The position numbers and the translations under genes were made by a program. The notes below the pieces were generated by a model. The model saw nothing but the letters and a program-made list of their open reading frames with translations, searched no databases and was not told the origin of the DNA. Shown in pieces: positions 8,261 through 16,953 of a DNA stretch of 64,000 nt (position 1 is its first letter; the number at the start of each line of letters is the position of its first letter). This DNA comes from Anaerovirgula multivorans (GTDB lineage Bacteria > Bacillota > Clostridia > Peptostreptococcales > Natronincolaceae), in assembly GCF_900188145.1 (NCBI RefSeq), contig NZ_FZOJ01000019.1, positions 1 to 64,000 of the forward strand, read 5' to 3'.

Positions 8261-9386
8261 TTAATCAGTTAATTTCGCTTGCTTCACTGCATCATATACG
8301 CTTTTAAAGCCTAGTCCTCTTTCATCACAAATTGTTTTGATATCTTCATACTCAGGATAATAATATTTTTCATCTTCAAATTGACAAACCTTTACCCTTA
8401 CTTGATCATACTTGGTCTCTACCAGTGTAAATTCTATCTTTAAAATCGTACGATCAATTTTATACCTTCTGATTTAAATGGTGGTGGTATTTAGGATGAT
8501 CCATAGATAAGGTTTTTTTAGCATAATTACTACTATCTTCTATCATGTAGGCTCTCAATATATTGGCCTTAGGAAAATCCTTTTTACCAGAACCGATTCC
8601 AATTTTTTTGATTTGATAGCTTACTGTCAAGTTGTCCCTTGTTTTTATTGCTGCAGCAATGGCAGCTCCCGTAGGTGTTACAAGCTCTCCCTCTATATTG
8701 GTTATTTTTAAATTTAATGCATTATCCATGACAATATTGACCACTGCTGGTACTGGAACAGGTAAGATACCATGCTGACATTTTACATGTCCACGCCCTT
8801 CATATAAGTCGGATATGATTACGTCATCAATATTTAAATTATCTATGCAAACGGCAGTAGCAACAATGTCTACGATGGAATCCACGGCACCTACCTCATG
8901 AAAATGCACCTCATCGATTCCAATTCCGTGGGCCTTTGCTTCAGCCTTTGCCACCACATCAAAGATTTTCTTAGATAACATTTTTGCACTATCTGAAATC
9001 TGTGAATGATCGATTATTTCATAGATGTCCTTTATATTTCGATGGGCATGATGTCCTCCATGATGATGAGGATGACTGTGGCTGTGGGTATGTTGACCAT
9101 GATGATGGCCGTGCTCATTCTTATGACCATCTTGGCTATCATGATGATACTCATGGATCTGATGGTGGTTATGGTGATTTTCCTCACTGTCTAATAGAAC
9201 ATCAAAATAGCAGGTATCGATTCCACATTTTTGTCTTCTCCCTATTTTGATTTCATAACCTTCTAGATTTAGACTACCAAGGGCAGCCTTTAATACTTCT
9301 ACATCTGCCCCTATATCCAATAAAGCCGATACCGTCATATCTCCACTGATCCCTGAATAGCACTCTAAATATAGTTGGTTACCCAT
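8261..9386 (-). pseudogene. larC: larC, nickel insertase gene with internal deletion and frameshift
   Basis: The open part (9386-8460, 308 codons) is LarC1: it starts LYLECYSGISGDM, carries a very His-rich insert near residues 70-118 and has the conserved VHFHEVGAVDSIVDIV. It stops at 8460. The LarC2 tail continues in another frame at 8473-8261 as IRRYKIDRTILKIEF and ends PEYEDIKTICDERG...VYDAV, which matches the normal LarC C-terminus. The stretch between, which in intact LarC holds about 90 residues of LarC2, is absent. In Lactiplantibacillus, larC1/larC2 are joined by programmed frameshifting, but a shift here would not restore the missing part. Its 3' end lies 26 bases before the larE start, and its 5' end overlaps larB by eight bases. 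Confidence 0.82.
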
Positions 9387-9937
9387 TTCCCTTCACCGCC
9401 AATCTATTGATTTGCGTACTTAAATACCCTGCACCAAAGCCATTATCAATATTGACTACAGATATTCCCTCGGCGCATGAATTTAGCATGGTTAATAATG
9501 CTGATAATCCATTAAAGTTAGATCCATATCCAATGGAAGTCGGTACTGCAATGACTGGTTTGTCTGCTAAACCTGCGATGACCCCCGGCAAAGTCCCTTC
9601 CATACCAGCAACTGCTACAATAACATTTGCCTTATTAATTTTTTCTATATTAGATAATAAACGATGAATGCCTGCTACACCGACATCATAAAACCTTGTC
9701 ACATTACCCCCACAGAATTCTGCCATTTGGGCTGCTTCTTCTGCCACTGGAATATCGGTGGTTCCACCTGTACATACTGCAATAGACCACTTCGCCAAAG
9801 CCAGATCTTAATTTTCGATGATGATCTAGCTTAGCAAAGCCTAAATCTTCATAGGGCAATTTCTTTAATTGATCCGCGGCACTTTCCAAATCAATTTCAT
9901 CATTTTTAACTTTTCTCAGTAGTTCTTGAATATCCAT
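9379..9937 (-). pseudogene. larB: larB, NPN biosynthesis carboxylase gene with internal deletion
   Basis: LarB carboxylates and hydrolyses nicotinic acid adenine dinucleotide, the first step of NPN cofactor synthesis. The N-terminal part (from 9937, MDIQELLRKVKNDEIDLESA to [19 protein letters not shown]) is followed almost directly, in another frame, by the C-terminal part ([58 protein letters not shown]). Intact LarB is about 250 residues and has some 65-70 residues between these blocks; they are missing here, and the junction near 9785 is out of frame. The 5' end has a normal GGAGGA site. A functional enzyme is unlikely. Confidence 0.85.
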
Positions 9938-10056
9938 ATGATCCTCCTTTGATAATCGATCCTTAAACTTAGATCTTTAGTTAATTCATCATCTTCAATA
10001 CAATTTCCAGTAACATTTTTTCAAAAATTCCTGATCCTATTCTACTATTAAATGGA

Positions 10057-10281
10057 TTATCCTTGTCCATTCTCTTCTAAGACCGCCTTGACCATCCAGC
10101 CGATTACTGGATCAAAGCCACCATCTGGCTCACTGCCTATGGCTATGACTAAATCTTCCCGCTGATTTCCTATACTGTCCTGTTCTAACCCTTCCTTAGA
10201 CTGGCTTGTACAGCCTGTGAAAACAAGCGTGCCCAATACAAAAGTAAGCAGTCCTATTGCTACCCTAGTCTTATTATTCAT
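10057..10281 (-). pseudogene. Stub of a nickel/peptide ABC transporter substrate-binding lipoprotein
   Basis: The frame opens at ATG 10281 behind GGTGGAG, with a lipoprotein signal peptide (charged start, hydrophobic stretch, lipobox VFTGC). It then has EDLVIAIGSEPDGGFDPVIG, the conserved N-terminal block of NikA/DppA-type binding proteins. After this block only ten residues remain before the stop, whereas intact proteins are about 520 residues. It is therefore an internally deleted gene. Standing upstream of larB-larC-larE in the same orientation, it was probably the nickel-uptake partner of the NPN pathway. Confidence 0.75.
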
Positions 10282-10463
10282 ATCTACTCCACCCTCTAAA
10301 GCAAAAAACCACAAAGGAACCCCTTATTCTTAAGGGATAAAAACCTTCATGGTTTGAATCTGTTCAATATTTTTTTATAACATCATTTTAATTTTTTTAA
10401 GCAATTATTTAAAATGTGGTTTACTAGTGATACCGAAGTAAAATAACATTTGAAAATAATCAT

Positions 10464-10513
10464 AAAAATGGGAATCTCAAAGTGACTGTCTAATCACACA
10501 GGAGAGATTCCCA
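10464..10513 (-). terminator. Terminator of the sugar-acid operon
   Basis: On the minus strand TGGGAATCTC pairs with GAGATTCCCA around a 25-base loop and is followed by TTTTT. It lies about 50 bases past the uxuB stop and ends the large operon. Confidence 0.85.
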
Positions 10514-10564
10514 TGAGGGCTATATTTATAGATAAAAACCTTTGTCTATATCTACTTAAACTAA

Positions 10565-12187
10565 TTAACCTAAATATTTTTTTAATGTTTCTCTTACTGC
10601 TCCTTCAGATGCCACCAGCCCAGCAAAATAACCTTCTATCATTTCACCTAACCCAGCCTCGTATAAATCAATGCCAAAGATAGAAGCATTTGATAAAATC
10701 GGTTTTAAGTTTTCAGTAAAAGGTCCCTTGTCTCCAAGCTTAATTCCTGAAACATAAGGTGTTACTTCCTCTAACATTGGATCTGGGCTTAAGGTCATAT
10801 CATTTCCACGATCATCTATTTCCATTAAGTATCTACACCATCCAGCTATGGTTAGTGGAATATATTTTAAGTCCTTGGCATCCATATCATCCCTTACCAC
10901 ATAGGCCTTGATAGTCTCTCCAAATCTTATACCAAGCTTTTGAGAGGTATCTGTGGCGATCCTTTGAGGTGCATCAGGCATAAATGGATTTGGGAATCTT
11001 ACCTTCAATACTTCATCGATAAAGTCCTTAGGGTTGATGATTTCAGGATTCACCACCACTGGTAGTCCTTCCACATAACCGATCTTTTCAACCAATGTCT
11101 TTAGTTGAGGATCCTTCATTTCTTCAGAGATTAAAGTGTGACCTAGTAAACAACCGTAGATAGCAAGGGCTGTATGAAGAGGATTCAGGCAGGTACATAC
11201 CTTCATTTTTTCAATTTTATCAACAGTCTCTCTGTCTGTAAAAATGACGCCTCCCTCTTCAAGATTCGGTCTTCCGTTAGGGAAAAGATCCTCGATTACT
11301 AAATACTCTGGTTCTTCTGCATTTACAAAGGGAGCTACATAGGTATTCTTTGATGTCACCACAGCTTCAACATCCTCAAATCCATCGCTTTTTAGCATTT
11401 CCTTGACGCTGTCATCGGGTCTTGGTGTAATTTTATCTATCATAGACCATGGGAAAGATACAGAATTAGGATCATCAACATATTTTTCAAATCCCGCTTC
11501 TACTAATCCATTTGCCACCCATTTTTTCGCAAAGGTGCTGACTGCATTGTAAAGCTTCGTTCCATTATGGGAGCAGTTATCCATACTCACAAGGGCAAGG
11601 GGTGCTCTCAAATTAGTATATCTTTCATATACAAAAGATGCTAATTTACCAATATAGCTAACCGGCGCCTTTGGCCCCCTTTCAAAGTCTTCTAAAACAG
11701 AAGGAAGATATTCCCCCTTAGCATTTATTAGGCTATATCCCTTTTCAGTGATCGTAAAGCTCACCATCTGCAGGCTTGGATTGACAAAGATCTCTTTTAA
11801 TCGATCCCAGTTCTCCGCATCCTGTGAATCCACCACAAGGGATTCCATAACACTTGAAATCACTGTCTTATCAATGCTGCCGTCTGCCTTCAATGTCACA
11901 AGTAATGTTAGATCATCATGGGGTTTGTTCATTTTTTCAATAATTTCATAATCAAATCCCTCTGCAACAACAATGCCCGTAGTACTTTTTCCTACATCTA
12001 AGATATTTTGTTGCACATTAGCCAAGAAAGCTTTGAAAATATTTCCTGCACCAAAGTGGATCCAATTTGGATTTTTTTGAGTATTAGATTTTACTTCTTC
12101 GTAGTTGAACTGAGGAAGCTTGTATCCTTTTTCTTCCCAAACTTTATTATCTTTTAATCCATTGATATTCAGTTTAATTGTACTCAC
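10565..12187 (-). CDS. uxuB: Mannitol dehydrogenase family fructuronate reductase
   Basis: The 540-residue product has an N-terminal Rossmann region (WIHFGAGNIFKAFLA near 40) and the polyol-dehydrogenase core with the Lys-Asn-His pattern seen as KMKVCTCLNPLHTALAIYG near 330-345. In the hexuronate pathway it interconverts D-fructuronate and D-mannonate with NAD(H). The start is GTG just behind AGGAAAGG. It is the last gene of the operon, 120 bases after uxuA, and is followed by a strong terminator. Family members also act on tagaturonate, but the uxuA neighbour favours the mannonate assignment. Confidence 0.9.
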   Translation of the reverse strand: MSTIKLNINGLKDNKVWEEKGYKLPQFNYEEVKSNTQKNPNWIHFGAGNIFKAFLANVQQNILDVGKSTTGIVVAEGFDYEIIEKMNKPHDDLTLLVTLKADGSIDKTVISSVMESLVVDSQDAENWDRLKEIFVNPSLQMVSFTITEKGYSLINAKGEYLPSVLEDFERGPKAPVSYIGKLASFVYERYTNLRAPLALVSMDNCSHNGTKLYNAVSTFAKKWVANGLVEAGFEKYVDDPNSVSFPWSMIDKITPRPDDSVKEMLKSDGFEDVEAVVTSKNTYVAPFVNAEEPEYLVIEDLFPNGRPNLEEGGVIFTDRETVDKIEKMKVCTCLNPLHTALAIYGCLLGHTLISEEMKDPQLKTLVEKIGYVEGLPVVVNPEIINPKDFIDEVLKVRFPNPFMPDAPQRIATDTSQKLGIRFGETIKAYVVRDDMDAKDLKYIPLTIAGWCRYLMEIDDRGNDMTLSPDPMLEEVTPYVSGIKLGDKGPFTENLKPILSNASIFGIDLYEAGLGEMIEGYFAGLVASEGAVRETLKKYLG

Positions 12188-12310
12188 CCTTTCCTAATTT
12201 ATGTTATCGCTATGAGTCAACTTCTCATAACTGAGTTAGACTAAACACGACGCCTTGTCATAGGTGATACTGCAATTCAATGGGAGTAAAACTCCCCTAT
12301 GAATATGTGT

Positions 12311-13375
12311 CTATGATGTTTTTTCTAAAGCTTCCCAAATTCCATTTAAATAGGTTGCCCCTAGAGCTCTATCATATAGACCATAGCCAGGCATTGAAAC
12401 TTCATCCCAAATAGCTCTTCCATGGTCTGGTCTGATAGGACCTTCCATACCGATCTCATGGAATGCCTTCATAATTTCATACATGTCTAAGGAACCATCT
12501 GTAGAAAGATGTGCTGCTTCATCAAACTTTCCAGGACCAAGATGAATCAGGTTTCGAACATGTCCAAAGTGAATTCTTCCTTTGAAGCTTCGAATCATGT
12601 CCGGAATATCGTTATCAGGGTTAGAGCCAAGTGATCCTGTACATAAAGTTAATCCATTATTCACCTCAGGCACAGCCTCTAGTAATCTTTGAATATTTTC
12701 CTTGGTATTAATGATTCTCGGCAATCCAAATACTGGCCAAGCAGGGTCATCCTGATGAATCGCCATTTTAATCCTATACTTTTCACAAGTAGGCATGATT
12801 GCCTTTAAGAAATATACTAGATTTTCAAATAGTTTTTCCTCATTGACATCTTCATACATTTCAAATAATTCCTTAACTCTTGCAAGTCTTTCAGGTTCCC
12901 ATCCTGGCAATGCAAATCCATTTGAACTAGATTCCATTTGATCAAACATCTTAGTAGGATCAATTTTGTCAACCAGCTCTTGATCATAGGAAAGCACAGT
13001 AGCGCCATCAGGTCTTACCTTTGCAAGATCAGATCTTGTCCAGTCAAATACAGGCATGAAGTTATAGCATACAAGGTCTATTCCTTCTTTCCCTAAGTTT
13101 TCAAGGGTTTCAATGTAGTTTTGAATATACTGATCCTTTGTAGGTAACCCAATTTTAATATCATCATGAATGTTTACACTTTCAATACCGCTAAGTTCAA
13201 GTCCATCTGCCTCTATTTCTTTTTTCATCGCTTTGATCGCTTCTGGACTCCAAACCTCCCCAGGCTTTGTATCATAAAGGGTTGTGATGACTCCTACGCA
13301 TCCTGGTATTTGTCTAATTTGCTTTAAAGTTACACTATCATGTTTACTGCCAAACCATCTTAATGTCATTTTCAT
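12311..13375 (-). CDS. uxuA: D-mannonate dehydratase
   Basis: The product is about 354 residues and begins MKMTLRWFG, close to the typical UxuA N-terminus; this decides the start at 13375 over the longer frame from 13396. Metal-binding and catalytic blocks of the family are visible: HQDDPAWPVFGLPRI near 215, LCTGSLGSNPDNDIPDMI near 250, and RPDHGRAIWDE near 320. It dehydrates D-mannonate to 2-keto-3-deoxy-D-gluconate. It lies between the TRAP transporter genes and uxuB in the same orientation. No KDG kinase or aldolase is present in the window. Confidence 0.95.
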   Translation of the reverse strand: MKMTLRWFGSKHDSVTLKQIRQIPGCVGVITTLYDTKPGEVWSPEAIKAMKKEIEADGLELSGIESVNIHDDIKIGLPTKDQYIQNYIETLENLGKEGIDLVCYNFMPVFDWTRSDLAKVRPDGATVLSYDQELVDKIDPTKMFDQMESSSNGFALPGWEPERLARVKELFEMYEDVNEEKLFENLVYFLKAIMPTCEKYRIKMAIHQDDPAWPVFGLPRIINTKENIQRLLEAVPEVNNGLTLCTGSLGSNPDNDIPDMIRSFKGRIHFGHVRNLIHLGPGKFDEAAHLSTDGSLDMYEIMKAFHEIGMEGPIRPDHGRAIWDEVSMPGYGLYDRALGATYLNGIWEALEKTS

Positions 13376-13486
13376 AATAAACTTCACCACTTTCAAATTA
13401 ATGTATGATCCTAGTAAGCATGGACAATTCTATCCTCTTTCTTTATTGTAGGAAAATTCTGTCTTTATGAGAAAAAGTTTCTTTAT

Positions 13487-13528
13487 GATGGCGGATATAC
13501 GTGAGGTTGGTCAAATATATCTGCCATC
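13487..13528 (-). repeat. Intercistronic hairpin between dctM and uxuA
   Basis: GATGGCGGATATA (13487-13499) pairs with TATATCTGCCATC (13516-13528), 13 base pairs with one wobble. No T tract follows on the minus strand, so it looks like an mRNA processing or stability element inside the operon rather than a full terminator. Confidence 0.6.
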
Positions 13529-13584
13529 CTGATTTCATATTCAACTTCTTCTGCTTTGTATAACTATACTGACTATGCTTAGAT

Positions 13585-14871
13585 TTATCTATTTACCAAT
13601 GATGGTAACCACGTAGAAAGTATCGGAACAAAGGAGAACAGCAGTGCACAACCAATTTGAACTGCAGTGAATGGCAGGATCTGTCTTGCCACACGACTCA
13701 CAGGTTCTTTACTGATACCAGAGGCCACAAACATTGTGGTTCCAAAAGGCGGTGTTGCTTGACCCATGGCTAAAAGGAATACAAATACCATTCCAAATTG
13801 TACAGGATCTACGCCAAAGGCAACAGCAATTGGTGCAAGGATAGGCGCTAATATAAGATTTGTGGCACCTACTTCCATAAACATACCGGCAATAATAAGC
13901 AAGATATTAACAAGTATTAAGAACATGTATGGACCGCTTGCAACTGCCATAAATCCATCGGTTACATAAACAGGTATTCGATAGTAAGTAATCAACCAAC
14001 CAAATAACTGTGCCGTAACCACCAACATCATCAGATTTGCACTTGATTTTGCAGTTTCTTTCATAATTGGCCATAAATCCTTAAAGGTTAATTCCTTGTA
14101 GATGAAAACACATACAATAATTCCATAAAAAACAGCGATGGCCGCTGATTCTGTAGGTGTAAATACCCCAGAATAAATACCCCCTAAAATAATCACTGGC
14201 ATGATCAATGCCCATATGGCTTCTTTAAATGTAGAAGCTAGTTTCTTTGGAACGAACTTTTCTTCTTTAGGGAAGTTTTGTTTTTTTGCTATAAAGTAAG
14301 CCATGATACATAGGACGATCCCACAAATAATACCTGGGATAATTCCTGCCATTAGTAAATCCGCTACTGACACACCTGTTATATTTCCGTAAATAACTAA
14401 TACAATACTAGGTGGTATTACGATTCCTAATGTTCCTCCAATGGCTTGAATCGCAGAGGAATAATCTTTAGGATACCCTCTTTTAACCATCTCTGGATAC
14501 ATTAAGCCCCCAATTGCTGCAGTTGTGGCAACTGATGAACCAGAAATAGCAGCAAAGAAGGTACAAGCCACAAGTGATACTAAAGAGACCCCACCAGCAA
14601 TCCATCCCACCAGTGAATTGGCAAAGTCGACGAGTCGTTTGGACAAACCACCCTTTGACATAATATCACCAGCAAGTATAAAGGCTGGAATAGCTAACAT
14701 AGAGAATGAATCGCTCCCAGTAAAAAGACGTTGGGAAATAACAGTGATTGGTAATCTTATATTCACAACAATAGATAGTGTACTAGCCAACCCAAGTGAC
14801 CATGTGATTGGTACACCAGCAAGCATTGCAATAAACAATGTAACAATTAATACGGTTTCTGCCGTCCCCAT
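13585..14871 (-). CDS. TRAP transporter large permease (DctM family)
   Basis: The 428-residue product is hydrophobic throughout, with about 12 membrane segments. Family motifs include SLGLASTLSIVV near the start, the FAAISGSSVATTAAIGGLMYP block near 110 and the MFMEVGATNLILAPI block near 335. It carries out sodium-driven uptake with DctQ and DctP. Its start lies 12 bases after GGAGG, a slightly long spacing. It is in the sugar-acid operon after dctQ and before uxuA, so the substrate is probably a hexuronate or aldonate. Confidence 0.93.
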   Translation of the reverse strand: MGTAETVLIVTLFIAMLAGVPITWSLGLASTLSIVVNIRLPITVISQRLFTGSDSFSMLAIPAFILAGDIMSKGGLSKRLVDFANSLVGWIAGGVSLVSLVACTFFAAISGSSVATTAAIGGLMYPEMVKRGYPKDYSSAIQAIGGTLGIVIPPSIVLVIYGNITGVSVADLLMAGIIPGIICGIVLCIMAYFIAKKQNFPKEEKFVPKKLASTFKEAIWALIMPVIILGGIYSGVFTPTESAAIAVFYGIIVCVFIYKELTFKDLWPIMKETAKSSANLMMLVVTAQLFGWLITYYRIPVYVTDGFMAVASGPYMFLILVNILLIIAGMFMEVGATNLILAPILAPIAVAFGVDPVQFGMVFVFLLAMGQATPPFGTTMFVASGISKEPVSRVARQILPFTAVQIGCALLFSFVPILSTWLPSLVNR

Positions 14872-14941
14872 CTGTATATAGCACCTCCATCATTTAAAAT
14901 AATTATTATATTCTTCCCGTCTTCTGCTCTAAAGCAGTCCG

Positions 14942-15433
14942 TTACATTTCCTCTGGTCCACTTTTTATAGCAAAAACTACTTTTCTCATAATTTCCAGCA
15001 TTGCGAATCCAAGACCAACAGGTATGCATATATAAATATATATCATCGGAATTTGCATAGCAGGGCTCAGCTGTCTCGCACCTATGGATAGAAAGTTGAA
15101 GGAACTATAGAAAAACACACCACTAACAACGAGGGACACAAGGTGCTGGAAAACAGTTATCACTGTTTTCCCCCAACCTGTGAAGACCCGATCTATAATA
15201 TCGATTCTAACTTGCATATCATCACGTATTCCTAGATTTACTCCAAGCATAATCATCCAAACAAATAAATATCGTGAAAGTTCTTCAGACCATGGTAGAC
15301 TATAGAAGAAAACGTACCGTGTTATCGTCTGCAACAGGATCACAACCATCATCAGTCCCAGGAGTATTGTAATGAGTGTGTGTATCCCATTTTGAACTTT
15401 TTCGTAGAAGTTAATCAATGCATTTTTTTTCAT
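14942..15433 (-). CDS. TRAP transporter small permease (DctQ family)
   Basis: The product is about 163 residues with four predicted membrane segments. It contains the family block YSLPWSEELSRYLFVWMIML near 50, with the conserved charged residues ahead of the second helix. It pairs with the large permease encoded 70 bases downstream. Start choice is uncertain: GTG 15442, ATG 15436 and ATG 15433 are all in frame behind a weak GGGTG; 15433 gives the best spacing. Confidence 0.9.
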   Translation of the reverse strand: MKKNALINFYEKVQNGIHTLITILLGLMMVVILLQTITRYVFFYSLPWSEELSRYLFVWMIMLGVNLGIRDDMQVRIDIIDRVFTGWGKTVITVFQHLVSLVVSGVFFYSSFNFLSIGARQLSPAMQIPMIYIYICIPVGLGFAMLEIMRKVVFAIKSGPEEM

Positions 15434-15521
15434 CATTTTCACCCATTTCTTGGAAATCTCACTAATATGATTGTATTATATAAAATTCGTTAGTTAACGC
15501 TTCCTTTTTTAAAATCAAGAC

Positions 15522-16532
15522 TTAGTCTTCAAGTACATCGATTTGCTTGATAATATCTTCAAACTTTGCACCAAAATCTAGTTTAAATGCTTCTGAAGCG
15601 TCAATAAATTCTTGCTTATCTGGGTAAGTTACTTGCATACCAAGAGCTTGAAGATCTTCTAATGCAGAATCATTCATATCCCTTTGTACTTGACGTTGGT
15701 AGATTCCAGCTTCATAGGCTGCTTCTTCAAATATTGCTTGATCTTCTGGAGATAAACTATTCCATGCCACAGGGCTCATAATGAAAACTACAGATGCATA
15801 TACGTGTTCTGTCATAGCAAGGTGCTTATTCACTTCAGCTACATTCATTTGTAAAATAACGGATAATGGGTTTTCTTGTCCATCAAGGGCTCCTTGTTGC
15901 ATACCAGTATAAGCCTCTCCCCATGACATTGGAACTGGGTCAGCCCCTAATGCTCTCCATAATCCTTGATGTGCACGGTTTTCCATTGTTCTAATTTTAA
16001 GACCCTTTACATCTGCTATACTATTAACTGGTTGCTTACTATTTGTTAAGTTACGGAAGCCTGATTCCCAGAACCCAAGTGTTTTAAGTCCAGATGCATC
16101 GATTTCTTCCATAAACGCTTCACCGATTTCTCCTAGAAAGATATTATCTGCATGCACGTAGCTTCTGATTAGATATGGCAGGTCTACTGCTGCAAGGCTA
16201 GGTGCAAAGTTAGTCATTGGTCCTTGATTTGCAATTGCCATGTCAACTGAACCCAGTTGCGCCCCTTCAATCAAATCACGCTCTGCTCCAAGTTGTCCGT
16301 TATGGAAGATATTGATCACATAACGTCCATCAGTTTGTTCTTCAATGATTTCTTTGAACTCGATTAATCCTTGTCCAACTGGACTCGTTTCAGATGCTGA
16401 ATGACCTACATTAAATTCAACTATCGCTCCAGGTGTTGTTACTGCTCCATTACCAGCATCCGAACTACATCCTACAAATACTAAACTCATAATCAATAAA
16501 ACACATAACATCATCGTAATCCTTTTTTTCAT
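15522..16532 (-). CDS. TRAP transporter substrate-binding lipoprotein (DctP family)
   Basis: The 336-residue product starts with a signal peptide and lipobox (SLVFVGCSSD), so it is exported and lipid-anchored. The DctP domain shows FNVGHSASETSPVGQGL near 40, IRTMENRAHQGLWRALGADP near 185 with the substrate-binding Arg, and the GALDGQENPL block near 215. It captures the substrate for the DctQM permease. The start follows AGGAGG. The linkage to uxuA/uxuB and a LarA-like protein suggests a C6 sugar acid as ligand. Confidence 0.93.
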   Translation of the reverse strand: MKKRITMMLCVLLIMSLVFVGCSSDAGNGAVTTPGAIVEFNVGHSASETSPVGQGLIEFKEIIEEQTDGRYVINIFHNGQLGAERDLIEGAQLGSVDMAIANQGPMTNFAPSLAAVDLPYLIRSYVHADNIFLGEIGEAFMEEIDASGLKTLGFWESGFRNLTNSKQPVNSIADVKGLKIRTMENRAHQGLWRALGADPVPMSWGEAYTGMQQGALDGQENPLSVILQMNVAEVNKHLAMTEHVYASVVFIMSPVAWNSLSPEDQAIFEEAAYEAGIYQRQVQRDMNDSALEDLQALGMQVTYPDKQEFIDASEAFKLDFGAKFEDIIKQIDVLED

Positions 16533-16611
16533 TTAAATTACCTCCTCATATTTGGAATTAACTTCTCTATATTACAATGCCTATTTTCGATTATTAAAAT
16601 CCTTCTAGCAT

Positions 16612-16878
16612 TTATAATTGTTTTGCAGTCCTACTTGTGAAACTTCTTACTTTCTTAGATTTAAGTCGATAAAGTACTGCTGTTAATATACAAATAGAAG
16701 CCCAGACAAATAGTGTCCACTCTGGTAAACCGATAGCCATATGATAGCACAAAAAGGTAATCCAGCCTATTATCGAAAATATTTGCAATTTTTCAACTGC
16801 TTTTGCTTTTAGCATTGATATCACTAATATTACTGTCATCACTAACGCAATTGTAAGCCAAATTACACTCATTCTCAT
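16612..16878 (-). CDS. Small membrane protein of unknown function
   Basis: This 88-residue frame encodes three hydrophobic segments (about 5-23, 34-50 and 54-70) and a basic tail. It has its own GGGGGAAGG ribosome binding site. It lies inside the operon between the LarA-like gene and dctP, in the same orientation. I recognise no family. Its position suggests a role with the transporter or in membrane association, but nothing in the sequence proves it. Confidence 0.7.
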   Translation of the reverse strand: MRMSVIWLTIALVMTVILVISMLKAKAVEKLQIFSIIGWITFLCYHMAIGLPEWTLFVWASICILTAVLYRLKSKKVRSFTSRTAKQL

Positions 16879-16953
16879 CTTGCCTTCCCCCTTTCTTATG
16901 CCTCTCTAATATTAAACCATAGATTTATGTTAACCTCAAACGTTTAACAACTC

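Noticed and set aside
8984..9250. Plus-strand frames over larC with Asp/His- or Met-rich translations
   Set aside because: They are antisense to the His-codon repeat of LarC; composition is an artefact and there is no ribosome binding site.
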